Shown: in pieces, positions 8,544 to 18,999 of the stretch
Position numbering within the stretch: position 1 is the stretch's first letter
Layout: every line of letters begins with the position of its first letter
NCBI RefSeq assembly: GCF_024112395.2
Contig: NZ_CP078013.2
Coordinates: forward strand, 682,001-746,000
Reading direction: 5' to 3'
From: Pseudomonas pergaminensis
GTDB lineage: Bacteria; Pseudomonadota; Gammaproteobacteria; Pseudomonadales; Pseudomonadaceae
DNA: 64,000 nt
The notes under the pieces: generated by a model
Seen by the model: the letters and a program-made list of their open reading frames with translations, nothing else
Databases searched by the model: none
Told to the model about the DNA's origin: nothing
Translations under genes and position numbers: made by a program

Positions 8544-10244
8544 TCAAAACAGAAAGTAACGCTGGGCCATCGGCAACGACTCAGCCGGCTCGCACCACAG
8601 CAACACGCCGTCGGCCTTGACCTGGTAGGTCTGTGGGTCGACGTCGATGTGCGGCAGGTAGTCGTTGTGGATCAGGTCGGATTTCTGCACGGTGCGGCAG
8701 CCTTTGACCACGGCGATCTGCTTCTTCAAACCCAGCGCTTCGGGCAGGCCGGCCTCCATCGCAGCCTGGCTGATAAAGGTCAGGCTGGTGGCGTGCAGCG
8801 AGCTGCCGAAGCTGGCGAACATCGGGCGGTAGTGCACTGGCTGCGGTGTCGGGATCGAAGCGTTGGCATCGCCCATCAGGCTTGAGGCGATGGCGCCGCC
8901 CTTGAGAATCAAGGTGGGTTTTACGCCGAAGAAAGCCGGTCGCCACAGGACCAGGTCGGCCCACTTGCCCACTTCGATCGAGCCGACGATATGGCTGACT
9001 CCGTGGGTGATCGCTGGGTTGATTGTGTACTTGGCGATGTAGCGCTTGGCGCGGAAGTTGTCATTGCCTGGGCCGTCACCGGGGAGCGGACCACGTTGTT
9101 TTTTCATCTTGTCGGCGGTCTGCCAGGTACGCGTGATCACCTCGCCGACGCGGCCCATGGCCTGGCTGTCGGAGCTGATCATCGAGAACGCGCCGAGGTC
9201 GTGCAGGATGTCTTCGGCGGCGATGGTTTCGCGGCGGATACGGCTTTCGGCGAAGGCCACGTCTTCGGCAATGCTCGGGTCCAGGTGATGGCAGACCATC
9301 AACATGTCGAGGTGCTCATCGATGGTGTTGCGGGTGAACGGCCGCGTCGGGTTGGTTGAGCTCGGCAGCACATTGGCGAAACCGCAGGCCTTGATGATGT
9401 CCGGTGCGTGACCGCCACCGGCACCTTCTGTGTGGTAAGTGTGGATGGTGCGGCCCTTGAGCGCGGCGAGGGTGGTTTCGACAAAGCCGGACTCGTTGAG
9501 GGTGTCGCTGTGGATCGCCACTTGCACGTCGTAGTCATCGGCAACGCTCAGGCAGTTGTCGATACTCGCGGGGGTGGTGCCCCAGTCTTCATGCAGCTTC
9601 AAGCCGATGGCGCCGGCCTTGACCTGTTCGATCAACGGCTCCGGCAGGCTGGCGTTGCCCTTGCCGGTGAACCCGATGTTCATCGGGAACGAATCGCTGG
9701 CCTGGAGCATGCGCGCAAGGTGCCACGGCCCGGAGGTACAGGTAGTGGCGTTGGTGCCGGTGGCAGGGCCTGTGCCACCACCGATCATGGTGGTGACGCC
9801 GCTGGTCAGCGCTTCTTCGATCTGCTGCGGGCAGATGAAGTGCACGTGGCTGTCGATGCCGCCGGCGGTGAGGATCATGCCTTCGCCGGCGATCACTTCG
9901 GTGCTGGCCCCGATGGCCATGGTCACGCCCGGTTGGATGTCCGGGTTACCGGCCTTGCCGATCGCATGGATACGACCGTTCTTCAGGCCGACGTCGGCCT
10001 TGACGATGCCCCAGTGGTCGATGATCAGCGCGTTGGTGATCAGGGTGTCGACCACTTCATGGGCGAGCAACTGGCTTTGGCCCTGGCCATCACGGATGAC
10101 TTTACCGCCGCCGAATTTGACTTCTTCGCCGTAGACCGTGAAGTCCTGTTCGACCTCGACAAACAGTTCGGTGTCGGCCAGGCGGACCTTGTCTCCGACG
10201 GTGGGGCCGTACATGTCGGCGTAGGCTTGGCGGCTGATTTTCAT
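8544..10244 (-). CDS. ureC: Urease alpha (catalytic) subunit
   Basis: Cytosolic nickel enzyme hydrolysing urea to ammonia and carbamate. At 566 residues it has the usual family length. The start is [18 protein letters not shown] at 10244; an in-frame upstream extension falls in a REP hairpin and is rejected. All active-site residues are present: nickel ligands H133 and H135 (SHVHFICP), carbamylated K216 ([14 protein letters not shown]), H245 (AIHSDTLNE), H271 ([14 protein letters not shown]), the flap Cys318-His319 (MVCHHLDP) and the SSDSQAMGR aspartate. It is the last gene of the ureD-ureA-acetyltransferases-ureB-ureC run, separated from ureB by a REP hairpin. Maturation needs UreEFG, which are not in this window. 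Confidence 0.97.
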   Translation of the reverse strand: MKISRQAYADMYGPTVGDKVRLADTELFVEVEQDFTVYGEEVKFGGGKVIRDGQGQSQLLAHEVVDTLITNALIIDHWGIVKADVGLKNGRIHAIGKAGNPDIQPGVTMAIGASTEVIAGEGMILTAGGIDSHVHFICPQQIEEALTSGVTTMIGGGTGPATGTNATTCTSGPWHLARMLQASDSFPMNIGFTGKGNASLPEPLIEQVKAGAIGLKLHEDWGTTPASIDNCLSVADDYDVQVAIHSDTLNESGFVETTLAALKGRTIHTYHTEGAGGGHAPDIIKACGFANVLPSSTNPTRPFTRNTIDEHLDMLMVCHHLDPSIAEDVAFAESRIRRETIAAEDILHDLGAFSMISSDSQAMGRVGEVITRTWQTADKMKKQRGPLPGDGPGNDNFRAKRYIAKYTINPAITHGVSHIVGSIEVGKWADLVLWRPAFFGVKPTLILKGGAIASSLMGDANASIPTPQPVHYRPMFASFGSSLHATSLTFISQAAMEAGLPEALGLKKQIAVVKGCRTVQKSDLIHNDYLPHIDVDPQTYQVKADGVLLWCEPAESLPMAQRYFLF

Positions 10245-10284
10245 GTGGTTGCCCTGATAAATATGTGTTGAATGTGAATCCGCT

Positions 10285-10351
10285 TTCGCGAGCAAGCCCG
10301 CTCCCACAGTTTGAAATGCATTCTAAGTGTGGGAGCGGGCTTGCTCGCGAA
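10285..10351. repeat. REP hairpin (GCGGGCTTGCTCGCG type) between ureB and ureC
   Basis: TTCGCGAGCAAGCCCGCTCC at 10285-10304 is inverted at 10328-10351, with a 19-base loop. This is the common fluorescens-group REP doublet, lying inside the urease transcription unit. Confidence 0.85.
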
Positions 10352-10357
10352 GAGGGC

Positions 10358-11711
<1,354 letters not shown>

Positions 11712-11720
11712 GGCCGGGCC

Positions 11721-12023
<303 letters not shown>

Positions 12024-12071
12024 GGTTCAAGGTCCTTGAAAAACAGCATTCTTAATTACCACAGAGATCCC

Positions 12072-12162
12072 ATGTGGGAGCGGGCTTGCTCGCGAAAGCG
12101 GTGTGTCAGTCGATGCGTCTTTACCTGGTCCACCGCTTTCGCGAGCAAGCCCGCTCCCACAT
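12072..12162. repeat. REP hairpin (GCGGGCTTGCTCGCG type) between ureD and ureA
   Basis: The 30-base arms at 12072-12101 and 12133-12162 are inverted copies, including the extension AAAGCGG/CCGCTTT. This is the longest-armed copy of this REP type in the window. Confidence 0.85.
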
Positions 12163-12170
12163 TTAGATCG

Positions 12171-13010
12171 TCATGTGCTCCAGATCCGGGGTGAAACCGC
12201 CTCTCGCCCAAGCACCGCCGGGCGCAACAGCCGCCATAAATCAATCAACCATCCCCGCGCCAGCAACGCTTCACTGGCCAGGCAGCGGGCGACCAGCAGG
12301 CCGGGCAGTTGGGTCAGGTCGCCGCGCACTTCATGGGGCAGGGCGCGACAGGTGTCGAGTAATTCGGGGTCTACGTCGCCGGTCAGCAACAGGGTCGCAA
12401 ATACCGGCTGCCCATCCAGGCCGATGGGCGAGTCGAGCAAGCCGTCGGCGCCCACAATGCGCTGGCGCTCATGCCAGAGCAACTGGCCGTCGCGACGGAT
12501 ATCCAGGTGCGATTGAAAGTGGCCCAGGTCAAAACGCTCTCCACTGGCCGGGCGACCCAGTGCGACCACATCCCAGTAGAACAAGCGGGCATCGCCTTGC
12601 AGCTCGATGCGCGTGGTGAGTTCGGCCTGGGCGGCGCTGAATACGATGGTTTCCTGGGGCAGCCATTCCAGGGTGGCACCCGCTTGCACGGTGAGGTCCA
12701 GTTGCTGGTAGGCCGGGCCGCTGGCCCGATACCACTTGGCCGCGCCGGGGCTGGTCAATTGCGCCCAGGCACCCGCGCCGACATGGGCGCTGATGTCCAG
12801 GCGATCACCGCCGGCAATCCCACCGGGCGGGTGCACGATGATGTGCTGGCACACCTCGGGGCCTTCGGCGTAGAGGTGCTTTTGCACCCGCAGCGGACCG
12901 CGATGGCGACGCATCACCGGGCGTGTGGTGTCGCCGAAACGCGCGTAGCCGAGTTCCAGCTCGGCGTGCCAGCTGGGGGTGAACAGGGCGGGAGTAACGG
13001 GCAGATTCAT
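12171..13010 (-). CDS. ureD: Urease accessory protein UreD
   Basis: UreD (UreH) forms the UreD-UreF-UreG complex that delivers nickel to apo-urease. The protein is 279 residues with the conserved [45 protein letters not shown] and [12 protein letters not shown] segments. It follows urtE after 31 bases and is the first urease gene of the run, so urea import and hydrolysis genes form one continuous minus-strand array. A REP hairpin separates it from ureA. The partner genes ureF and ureG are absent from the window. Confidence 0.95.
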   Translation of the reverse strand: MNLPVTPALFTPSWHAELELGYARFGDTTRPVMRRHRGPLRVQKHLYAEGPEVCQHIIVHPPGGIAGGDRLDISAHVGAGAWAQLTSPGAAKWYRASGPAYQQLDLTVQAGATLEWLPQETIVFSAAQAELTTRIELQGDARLFYWDVVALGRPASGERFDLGHFQSHLDIRRDGQLLWHERQRIVGADGLLDSPIGLDGQPVFATLLLTGDVDPELLDTCRALPHEVRGDLTQLPGLLVARCLASEALLARGWLIDLWRLLRPAVLGREAVSPRIWST

Positions 13011-13041
13011 GTTTTTTGACTTATCAATAGGACGCTACAGG

Positions 13042-13740
13042 TTAGATGGTAACCAGCCCGCGTACACCTTCACTTTCCATATTTTCACCTCGGCCTTGCT
13101 GCACGATTTCACCACGGGACATCACCAGGTATTGATCCGCCAACTCGGCGGCAAAATCGTAGAACTGCTCCACCAGCAGAATCGCCATATCGCCACGGGC
13201 CGCGAGTTTCTTGATCACCGCGCCGATCTCCTTGATCACCGAGGGCTGGATGCCTTCGGTGGGCTCGTCGAGGATCAGCAGGCGCGGGCGGCTGGCCAAC
13301 GCTCGACCGATCGCCAGTTGCTGTTGCTGGCCACCGGACAAATCGCCGCCACGTCGATGCTTCATTTGCAGCAGCACCGGGAACAGTTCGTAGATGAAAG
13401 CGGGCACTTCCTTGGCTTGCGAGCCCGGAAAACGCGAAAGCCCCATCAACAGGTTTTCTTCCACCGTCAGCCGCCCGAAGATCTCCCGGCCTTGTGGCAC
13501 ATAGGCGATGCCCGCGTGCACACGCTGGTGCGGCTTGAAACCGGTGATCGCCTTGCCTTCCCAATTCACCGCGCCTTCTTTGGCCGGCAGCAGACCCATC
13601 AGGCACTTGAGCAAGGTGGTCTTGCCCACGCCGTTACGGCCGAGCAGGCAGGTGACTTCGCCGACCTTCACCTCAAAGGACAGCCCGCGCAGGATGTGGC
13701 TACCGCCGTAGTACTGGTGCAGCTTGTCGACTTGCAGCAT
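13042..13740 (-). CDS. urtE: Urea ABC transporter ATP-binding subunit UrtE
   Basis: One of two ATPases of the high-affinity urea importer. The ATG at 13740 (MLQVDKLHQYYGGSHILRGL) is preceded by GAGGAGG at good spacing; a TTG two codons earlier is too close to that site. It has Walker A GRNGVGKTT (about residues 34-42), signature LSGGQQQQLAIGRALA and Walker [16 protein letters not shown]. The last two elements are the LivF/UrtE pattern. 232 residues. It lies directly downstream of urtD, with a REP hairpin between them, and upstream of ureD. Confidence 0.95.
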   Translation of the reverse strand: MLQVDKLHQYYGGSHILRGLSFEVKVGEVTCLLGRNGVGKTTLLKCLMGLLPAKEGAVNWEGKAITGFKPHQRVHAGIAYVPQGREIFGRLTVEENLLMGLSRFPGSQAKEVPAFIYELFPVLLQMKHRRGGDLSGGQQQQLAIGRALASRPRLLILDEPTEGIQPSVIKEIGAVIKKLAARGDMAILLVEQFYDFAAELADQYLVMSRGEIVQQGRGENMESEGVRGLVTI

Positions 13741-13780
13741 TCTCAAAACCTCCTCGGTTCCCGTTTGGAAACCGGATCAA

Positions 13781-13861
13781 ATGTGGGAGCTGGCTTGCCT
13801 GCGATAACGGTGTATCAGTTACACCGAGTTGCCTGTATCGCAGGCAAGCCAGCTCCCACAT
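13781..13861. repeat. REP hairpin (GAGCTGGCTTGCCTGCGAT type) between urtD and urtE
   Basis: ATGTGGGAGCTGGCTTGCCT at 13781-13800 is inverted at the other end (to 13861), with ATCGCAGGCAAGCCAGCTCC on the right arm. It is a different REP subtype from the ones inside the ure genes. Confidence 0.85.
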
Positions 13862-13880
13862 AAAGCAGTCCGTGTCCGGC

Positions 13881-14702
13881 TCAGCGACCGAGGTACACCT
13901 CGATGACGCGTTCGTTTTCCTGCACCTGTTCCAGCGAGCCTTCGGCCAGCACGCTGCCCTGGTGCAACACGGTCACGTGGTCGGCAATCGAGCCGACAAA
14001 GCCCATGTCGTGTTCGACCACCATCAGCGAATGCTTGCCCGCCAGGCGCTTGAACAATTCGGCGGTGAAGTCGGTTTCGGCGTCGGTCATCCCCGCCACC
14101 GGTTCGTCCAGCAGCAACAGCTGCGGGTCCTGCATCAGCAGCATGCCGATTTCCAGGAACTGCTTCTGGCCGTGGGACAGCAACCCCGCCTGGCTCTGCG
14201 CCAAGGCGGTGAGACGCAGGGTGTCGAGCACCTCGTCGATACGGTCTTTCTGCTCGCCACTCAGGCGCGCGCGCAGGCTGGCCCATACGGATTTATCGGT
14301 CTTCTGCGCCAGCTCCAGGTTTTCGAACACGCTCAGGGCTTCAAACACCGTGGGCTTCTGGAACTTGCGGCCGATGCCAGCCTGGGCGATCTGCACTTCG
14401 CTCATGCCGGTCAAGTCCAGGTGTTCGCCAAACCAGGCGGTGCCATGGCTGGGGCGGGTCTTGCCGGTGATCACGTCCATCAGCGTGGTCTTGCCGGCAC
14501 CGTTGGGGCCGATGATGCAGCGCAGTTCGCCAACGCCGATGTAGAGGTTCAGGTTGTTGAGGGCCTTGAAGCCGTCGAAGCTGACGCTGATGTCTTCCAG
14601 GGTCAGGATGGTGCCGTGGCGGGTGTCCAGGCCCTTGCCGGCGGCCTGGCCAATGCCGATGGCATCGCGGCCGCTGCCTGCATCGAAAATAGGTTCAAGC
14701 AT
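13881..14702 (-). CDS. urtD: Urea ABC transporter ATP-binding subunit UrtD
   Basis: Second ATPase of the urea importer, about 273 residues. I chose the ATG at 14702 (MLEPIFDAGSGRDAIG) because GAGG lies six bases upstream. An ATG at 14714 overlapping the urtC stop (ATGA) is the alternative and adds four residues. It has Walker A GPNGAGKTTLMDVITG, an LLSHGQKQFLEIGMLL signature (SHGQK instead of SGGQQ, which is usual for UrtD) and Walker B PQLLLLDEPVAGMTDAE. The gene is coupled to urtC. Confidence 0.94.
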   Translation of the reverse strand: MLEPIFDAGSGRDAIGIGQAAGKGLDTRHGTILTLEDISVSFDGFKALNNLNLYIGVGELRCIIGPNGAGKTTLMDVITGKTRPSHGTAWFGEHLDLTGMSEVQIAQAGIGRKFQKPTVFEALSVFENLELAQKTDKSVWASLRARLSGEQKDRIDEVLDTLRLTALAQSQAGLLSHGQKQFLEIGMLLMQDPQLLLLDEPVAGMTDAETDFTAELFKRLAGKHSLMVVEHDMGFVGSIADHVTVLHQGSVLAEGSLEQVQENERVIEVYLGR

Positions 14703-14710
14703 GACGTTCC

Positions 14711-15778
14711 TCATTTCTTCAGCAGGCCGATGACGCCCTTGGGCAGGTAGAGGGTGACGATGATGAACAACGCCCCGAGGAAGAACAGCCAGTATTCCGG
14801 GAAGGCCACGGTGAACCAGCTTTTCATGCCGTTCACCACGCCGGCACCGAGCAACGGGCCGATCAACGTACCGCGCCCACCCAGGGCCACCCACACGGCG
14901 GCTTCGATGGAGTTGGTTGGCGACATTTCGCTGGGGTTGATAATGCCCACTTGCGGCACATACAGCGCCCCGGCCAAGCCACACAGCACGGCGCTCAACA
15001 CCCACACGAACAGCTTGAAGCCACGCGGGTCGTAGCCGCAGAACATCAGGCGGTTCTCGGCATCGCGCAGAGCCGTCAACACCCGGCCGAACTTGCTCTT
15101 GGCCAGGCGCCAGCCGATGAACAGGCTCGCCACCAGCAACAGCACCGTGGCCACGAACAACACGGCGCGTGTGCCTGGCTCGGTAATGCCAAAGCCGAGG
15201 ATGCTGCGGAAATTGGTAAAGCCGTTATTGCCGCCAAACCCGGTCTCGTTGCGGAAAAACAACAGCATCCCGGCAAAGGTCAGCGCCTGGGTCATGATCG
15301 AGAAATACACGCCCTTGATCCGCGAGCGGAAAGCGAAGAACCCGAACACCAGCGCCAGCACCCCCGGCGCCAGTACCACCAGGCACAAGGCCCAGAGGAA
15401 GTGCTCGGTGCCCACCCAGTACCACGGCAGTTCGGTCCACGACAGGAAGGTCATGAACGCCGGCAGTTCATCACCGGACGCCTGGCGCATCAGGTACATG
15501 CCCATCGCATAACCGCCCAGGGCGAAGAACAGGCCGTGGCCGAGGGACAGCATGCCGGCGTAGCCCCACACCAGGTCAAGGGCGAGGGCGACGATGGCGT
15601 AGCAGAGGATCTTGCCCACCAGCGTCAGGGTGTAGGCCGAGACATGAAACGCGTTGTCAGGTGGCAGCAGCGACAGCAACGGCAGGGCCAACAGCACCAC
15701 AAGGATCAGCGTGCCGACGGCAATCGTCGCCTTGGGGCCGGCCTTTTGCGTGGCCGTAAGCATCAATGGCTGGTTCAT
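14711..15778 (-). CDS. urtC: Urea ABC transporter permease UrtC
   Basis: Inner-membrane permease of the LivM type, 355 residues with about ten hydrophobic segments starting at ATIAVGTLILVVLLALPLLS. Conserved features are DLVWGYAGMLSLGHGLFFAL and the C-terminal EAAVWVALGGRGTLIGPLLG. The start codon overlaps the urtB stop (ATGA). It pairs with UrtB to form the membrane channel for urea. Confidence 0.95.
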   Translation of the reverse strand: MNQPLMLTATQKAGPKATIAVGTLILVVLLALPLLSLLPPDNAFHVSAYTLTLVGKILCYAIVALALDLVWGYAGMLSLGHGLFFALGGYAMGMYLMRQASGDELPAFMTFLSWTELPWYWVGTEHFLWALCLVVLAPGVLALVFGFFAFRSRIKGVYFSIMTQALTFAGMLLFFRNETGFGGNNGFTNFRSILGFGITEPGTRAVLFVATVLLLVASLFIGWRLAKSKFGRVLTALRDAENRLMFCGYDPRGFKLFVWVLSAVLCGLAGALYVPQVGIINPSEMSPTNSIEAAVWVALGGRGTLIGPLLGAGVVNGMKSWFTVAFPEYWLFFLGALFIIVTLYLPKGVIGLLKK

Positions 15779-17280
15779 CAGTCGATCACCCGTCCTTTCA
15801 ATGCGAAGAGTCCCTGCGGGCGTTTCTGGATAAACAGAATGATCAGCGCGAGGATCAGGATCTTGCCGAGCACGGCGCCGATCTGGGGTTCCAGGATCTT
15901 GTTGGCGATGCCCAGCCCGAAGGCCGCCATGACGCTACCGGCCAACTGGCCGACACCGCCCAGTACCACCACCAGGAACGAGTCGATAATGTAGCTCTGA
16001 CCGAGGTCCGGGCCGACGTTACCGATCTGGCTCAGCGCCACGCCGCCCAAGCCGGCAATACCGGAGCCGAGGCCAAAGGCGAGCATGTCCACGCGGCCAG
16101 TGGGCACGCCGCAGCAGGCGGCCATGTTGCGGTTCTGGGTGACGGCGCGCACGTTGAGGCCCAGGCGGGTCTTGTTCAGCAGCAGCCAGGTGAGCACTAC
16201 TACGCACAGCGCGAAGGCGATGATCACGATGCGGTTGTAGGGCAGTACCAGGTTGGGCAGCACTTGAATGCCTCCGGAGAGCCATTCGGGGTTGGACACC
16301 TCGACGTTCTGCGCCCCGAACACCAGGCGCACCAGTTGGATCAGCATCAGGCTGATCCCCCAGGTGGCCAGCAGGGTTTCCAGTGGCCGGCCGTACAGGT
16401 GGCGGATCACCGTGCGCTCCAGGGCCATGCCGATGGCCGCGGTGACAAAAAACGCCACCGGCAGCGCGATCAGCGGGTAGAACTCGATGGCCGCAGGCAC
16501 ATAGCGTTGCATCAGCATCTGCACCACATAGGTGGAGTAGGCACCGAGCATCAGCATTTCACCGTGGGCCATGTTGATCACGCCGAGCAAGCCAAAGGTG
16601 ATCGCCAGGCCCAAGGCCGCCAACAGCAAAATCGAACCCAGGGACATGCCGCTAAAGGCCTGCCCGAGGACCTCGCCGACCATCAGTTTGCGTTTGACCT
16701 GTGCCAGGCTGGTCTCGGCGGCGGTGTGCACGGCGGCGTCGGCTTCGACGCCGGGGGCGAGCAGTGCCTCAAGGCGGGTACGGGCCAGCGGGTCGCCGGT
16801 GCTGCCGAGCAGACGCACGGCGGCCAGGCGCACCAGCGGGTCGGGGTCGACCAATTGCAGGTTGGCCAAGGCCAGGCTGAGAGCGGTGTGCACGTCCTCA
16901 TTGGTTTCGGCGGCGACCTGCTGGTCGAGGAATTTCAGTTGCGCGGGTTGCGCGCTTTTTTGCAGCGCTTGCGCGGCGGCCAGGCGTACCTTGGGGTCGG
17001 CGGCGAGCAGTTGCTGGCTGGCTTGTACGTTGTCGATCAAGCCGCGCAGGCGGTTGTTCAGGCGTACGGTCTTGGTTTCGCCGTTAACGGTGAGTTGGCC
17101 TTGTTGCAGGGCGTCCACCAACTCGATGCGGGCCGGGTCGGGCTGGGCGGCCCAGTCCTGGAGAAGCTTGGCCTGCTGGGTCGGGTTGGCGGCCAGGAAG
17201 TCGTCGGCGTCGCTGGCGTGTGCGGTGAAAGACAGCAACAGCAGGGCCGTGAGGATGAAGCGGTACAGGGCAGTGGGCAT
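15778..17280 (-). CDS. urtB: Urea ABC transporter permease UrtB with N-terminal helical domain
   Basis: LivH-type permease of 500 residues. A signal-like N-terminus (MPTALYRFILTALLLLSFTA) is followed by about 200 residues of HEAT-like, alanine/leucine-rich helices (VRLAAAQALQKSAQ, VRLAAVRLLGSTGDPLAR) that are presumably periplasmic. The permease proper starts near GMSLGSILLLAALGLAITFG, with the typical GLLGVINMAHGEMLMLGAYS and GLGGVALSQIGNVGP. The long N-terminal extension is normal for proteobacterial UrtB. A 168-base gap containing a REP hairpin separates it from urtA, a common arrangement that may lower permease expression relative to the binding protein. Confidence 0.95.
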   Translation of the reverse strand: MPTALYRFILTALLLLSFTAHASDADDFLAANPTQQAKLLQDWAAQPDPARIELVDALQQGQLTVNGETKTVRLNNRLRGLIDNVQASQQLLAADPKVRLAAAQALQKSAQPAQLKFLDQQVAAETNEDVHTALSLALANLQLVDPDPLVRLAAVRLLGSTGDPLARTRLEALLAPGVEADAAVHTAAETSLAQVKRKLMVGEVLGQAFSGMSLGSILLLAALGLAITFGLLGVINMAHGEMLMLGAYSTYVVQMLMQRYVPAAIEFYPLIALPVAFFVTAAIGMALERTVIRHLYGRPLETLLATWGISLMLIQLVRLVFGAQNVEVSNPEWLSGGIQVLPNLVLPYNRIVIIAFALCVVVLTWLLLNKTRLGLNVRAVTQNRNMAACCGVPTGRVDMLAFGLGSGIAGLGGVALSQIGNVGPDLGQSYIIDSFLVVVLGGVGQLAGSVMAAFGLGIANKILEPQIGAVLGKILILALIILFIQKRPQGLFALKGRVID

Positions 17281-17325
17281 ACCAAAATGTCCTGATCATG
17301 CGCGGACGGTGTAGGCACTGGCTTT

Positions 17326-17412
17326 GTGTGGGAGCTGGCTTGCCTGCGATGGCATCGCTGCGGTGTACCAGGTACACCGAGTTGTTTGCATCGCAGGCAA
17401 GCCAGCTCCAAC
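17326..17412. repeat. REP hairpin (GAGCTGGCTTGCCTGCGAT type) between urtA and urtB
   Basis: TGTGGGAGCTGGCTTGCCTG at 17326 is inverted at the right end (to 17412), with one mismatch (CTCCAACA for CTCCCACA). An inner pair, GGTGTACC/GGTACACC, extends the structure. Confidence 0.85.
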
Positions 17413-17448
17413 ATTGACCGTGCCCGACAATAGAGGCTGGTTGAGGCT

Positions 17449-18714
17449 TTAGTTGCTCTTCACGGCGTAATCCGGCTTTTTGTCATTGCCTGGAATGTAC
17501 GGGCTCCACGGCTGTGCACGGATTGGCTCGTTGGTTTGCCAAACCACCGAGAACTGACCGTCGGCCTGGATCTCGCCGATCATCACCGGCTTGTGCAGGT
17601 GGTGGTTGGTCTTGTCCATGGTCAGGGTGAAACCTGACGGCGCGGCGAACGTCTGGCCGGCGAGGGCTTCGCGCACTTTGTCGACGTCGGTGGATTTGGC
17701 TTTTTCGGCCGCCTGCGCCCACATGTGGATACCCACGTAGGTGGCCTCCATCGGGTCGTTGGTCACGGCTTTATCCGCGCCTGGCAGGTTGTGTTTCTTG
17801 GCGTAGGCCTTCCAGTCGGCGACGAATTTCTGGTTCACCGGGTTCTCGACCGACTGGAAGTAGTTCCAGGCGGCGAGGTTGCCCACCAGCGGCTTGGTGT
17901 CGATGCCGCGCAGTTCTTCTTCACCCACGGAGAAGGCGACCACCGGTACCTCGGTGGCCTTCAGGCCTTGGTTGGCCAGCTCTTTGTAGAACGGCACGTT
18001 GGAGTCGCCGTTGACGGTGGAGATCACCGCCGTCTTGCCGCCGGCCGAGAACTTCTTGATGTTGGCGACGATGGTCTGGTAATCGCTGTGGCCGAACGGG
18101 GTGTAGACCTCTTCGATGTCTTTATCCGCGACACCCTTGGCGTGCAGGAACGAACGCAGGATCTTGTTGGTGGTGCGCGGGTACACGTAGTCGGTGCCGA
18201 GCAGGAAGAAGCGCTTGGCGCCGCCGCCTTCTTCGCTCATCAGATATTCCACGGCCGGGATGGCTTGCTGGTTCGGCGCCGCGCCGGTGTAGAACACGTT
18301 TGGCGACATTTCTTCGCCTTCGTATTGCACTGGGTAGAACAGCAGGCCGTTGAGTTCTTCGAACACCGGCAAGACCGATTTACGCGACACCGACGTCCAG
18401 CAGCCGAACACCACGGCGACCTTGTCCTGGGTCAGCAACTGGCGACCCTTTTCGGCGAACAGCGGCCAGTTGGAGGCTGGGTCGACGACCACGGGTTCGA
18501 GCATCTTGCCGTTCACGCCGCCCTTGGCGTTGATCTCGTCGATGGTCATCAAGGCCATGTCTTTAAGGGACGTTTCGGAGATAGCCATGGTGCCGGACAG
18601 CGAGTGCAGGATGCCGACCTTGATAGTCTCGGCAGCCTGCACCGTCCAGGTCATGCCCATGGCGGCAATGGATGCCGAGAGAGTGAAAGCCTTGATCAAG
18701 CTGCGACGCTTCAT
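17449..18714 (-). CDS. urtA: Urea ABC transporter substrate-binding protein UrtA
   Basis: Periplasmic urea-binding protein, 421 residues. The signal peptide MKRRSLIKAFTLSASIAAMG ends near VQAAETIKVG. The mature protein begins IKVGILHSLSGTMAISETSL and contains FGCWTSVSRKSVLPVFEELN, LFYPVQYEGEE, FFLLGTDYVYPRTTNKI and NDPMEATYVGIHMW, all typical of UrtA/FmdD. It is the first gene of the urt-ure array. Nitrogen-limitation control is expected for the family, and the upstream region has a sigma-54-like element. Confidence 0.96.
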   Translation of the reverse strand: MKRRSLIKAFTLSASIAAMGMTWTVQAAETIKVGILHSLSGTMAISETSLKDMALMTIDEINAKGGVNGKMLEPVVVDPASNWPLFAEKGRQLLTQDKVAVVFGCWTSVSRKSVLPVFEELNGLLFYPVQYEGEEMSPNVFYTGAAPNQQAIPAVEYLMSEEGGGAKRFFLLGTDYVYPRTTNKILRSFLHAKGVADKDIEEVYTPFGHSDYQTIVANIKKFSAGGKTAVISTVNGDSNVPFYKELANQGLKATEVPVVAFSVGEEELRGIDTKPLVGNLAAWNYFQSVENPVNQKFVADWKAYAKKHNLPGADKAVTNDPMEATYVGIHMWAQAAEKAKSTDVDKVREALAGQTFAAPSGFTLTMDKTNHHLHKPVMIGEIQADGQFSVVWQTNEPIRAQPWSPYIPGNDKKPDYAVKSN

Positions 18715-18772
18715 GGTGCGATCTCCGAGATCGATTTTTTAAGGGGCAGATGAGTGACATTACTGAGGTGAT

Positions 18773-18787
18773 AGCAAGGGGTGTGCC
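18773..18787 (-). promoter_or_regulatory. Sigma-54-like element upstream of urtA
   Basis: On the minus strand CGGCACACCCTTGCT lies about 60 bases before urtA and resembles the sigma-54 consensus TGGCAC-N5-TTGC. The GG-to-GC spacing is nine bases instead of the usual ten, so it is either an imperfect promoter or chance. Repeated GCACCA/TGGTGC half-sites, as in NtrC sites, occur at 18841-18910, the expected enhancer distance. This is inference. Confidence 0.3.
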
Positions 18788-18999
18788 GAACTCGTCCACC
18801 CCGCACGGGCAAGGGGCGGGCAAATGTGCAGATCGAATGGGTCGCACCAAAGTGGCGCCCGATTGCGGTAAACGGGCACGACTGTGTGCTGTTGTGGTGC
18901 TTGGTGCTGTCGCTACTTATCTACCGGTCAGAAGTAGCTTTGCACTCCGAGAATGAAAGGGCCGGGCGCTGTGCTCAGGCATTCATTCAAGGAGTTGTC

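Noticed and set aside
15766..17295. 509-codon open frame opposite urtB
   Set aside because: Antisense shadow; His/Gln-rich product without motifs.
18855..18870. Sigma-54-like TGGCGC-N4-TTGC on the plus strand before the seven-module gene
   Set aside because: Spacing is one base short, the -24 box is imperfect (TGGCGC) and it lies over 130 bases from the start; judged chance.
18781..18999. Upstream in-frame extension (73 residues) of the seven-module protein
   Set aside because: No ribosome site at 18781, whereas AAGGAG precedes the ATG at 19000; the extension overlaps the urtA control region.
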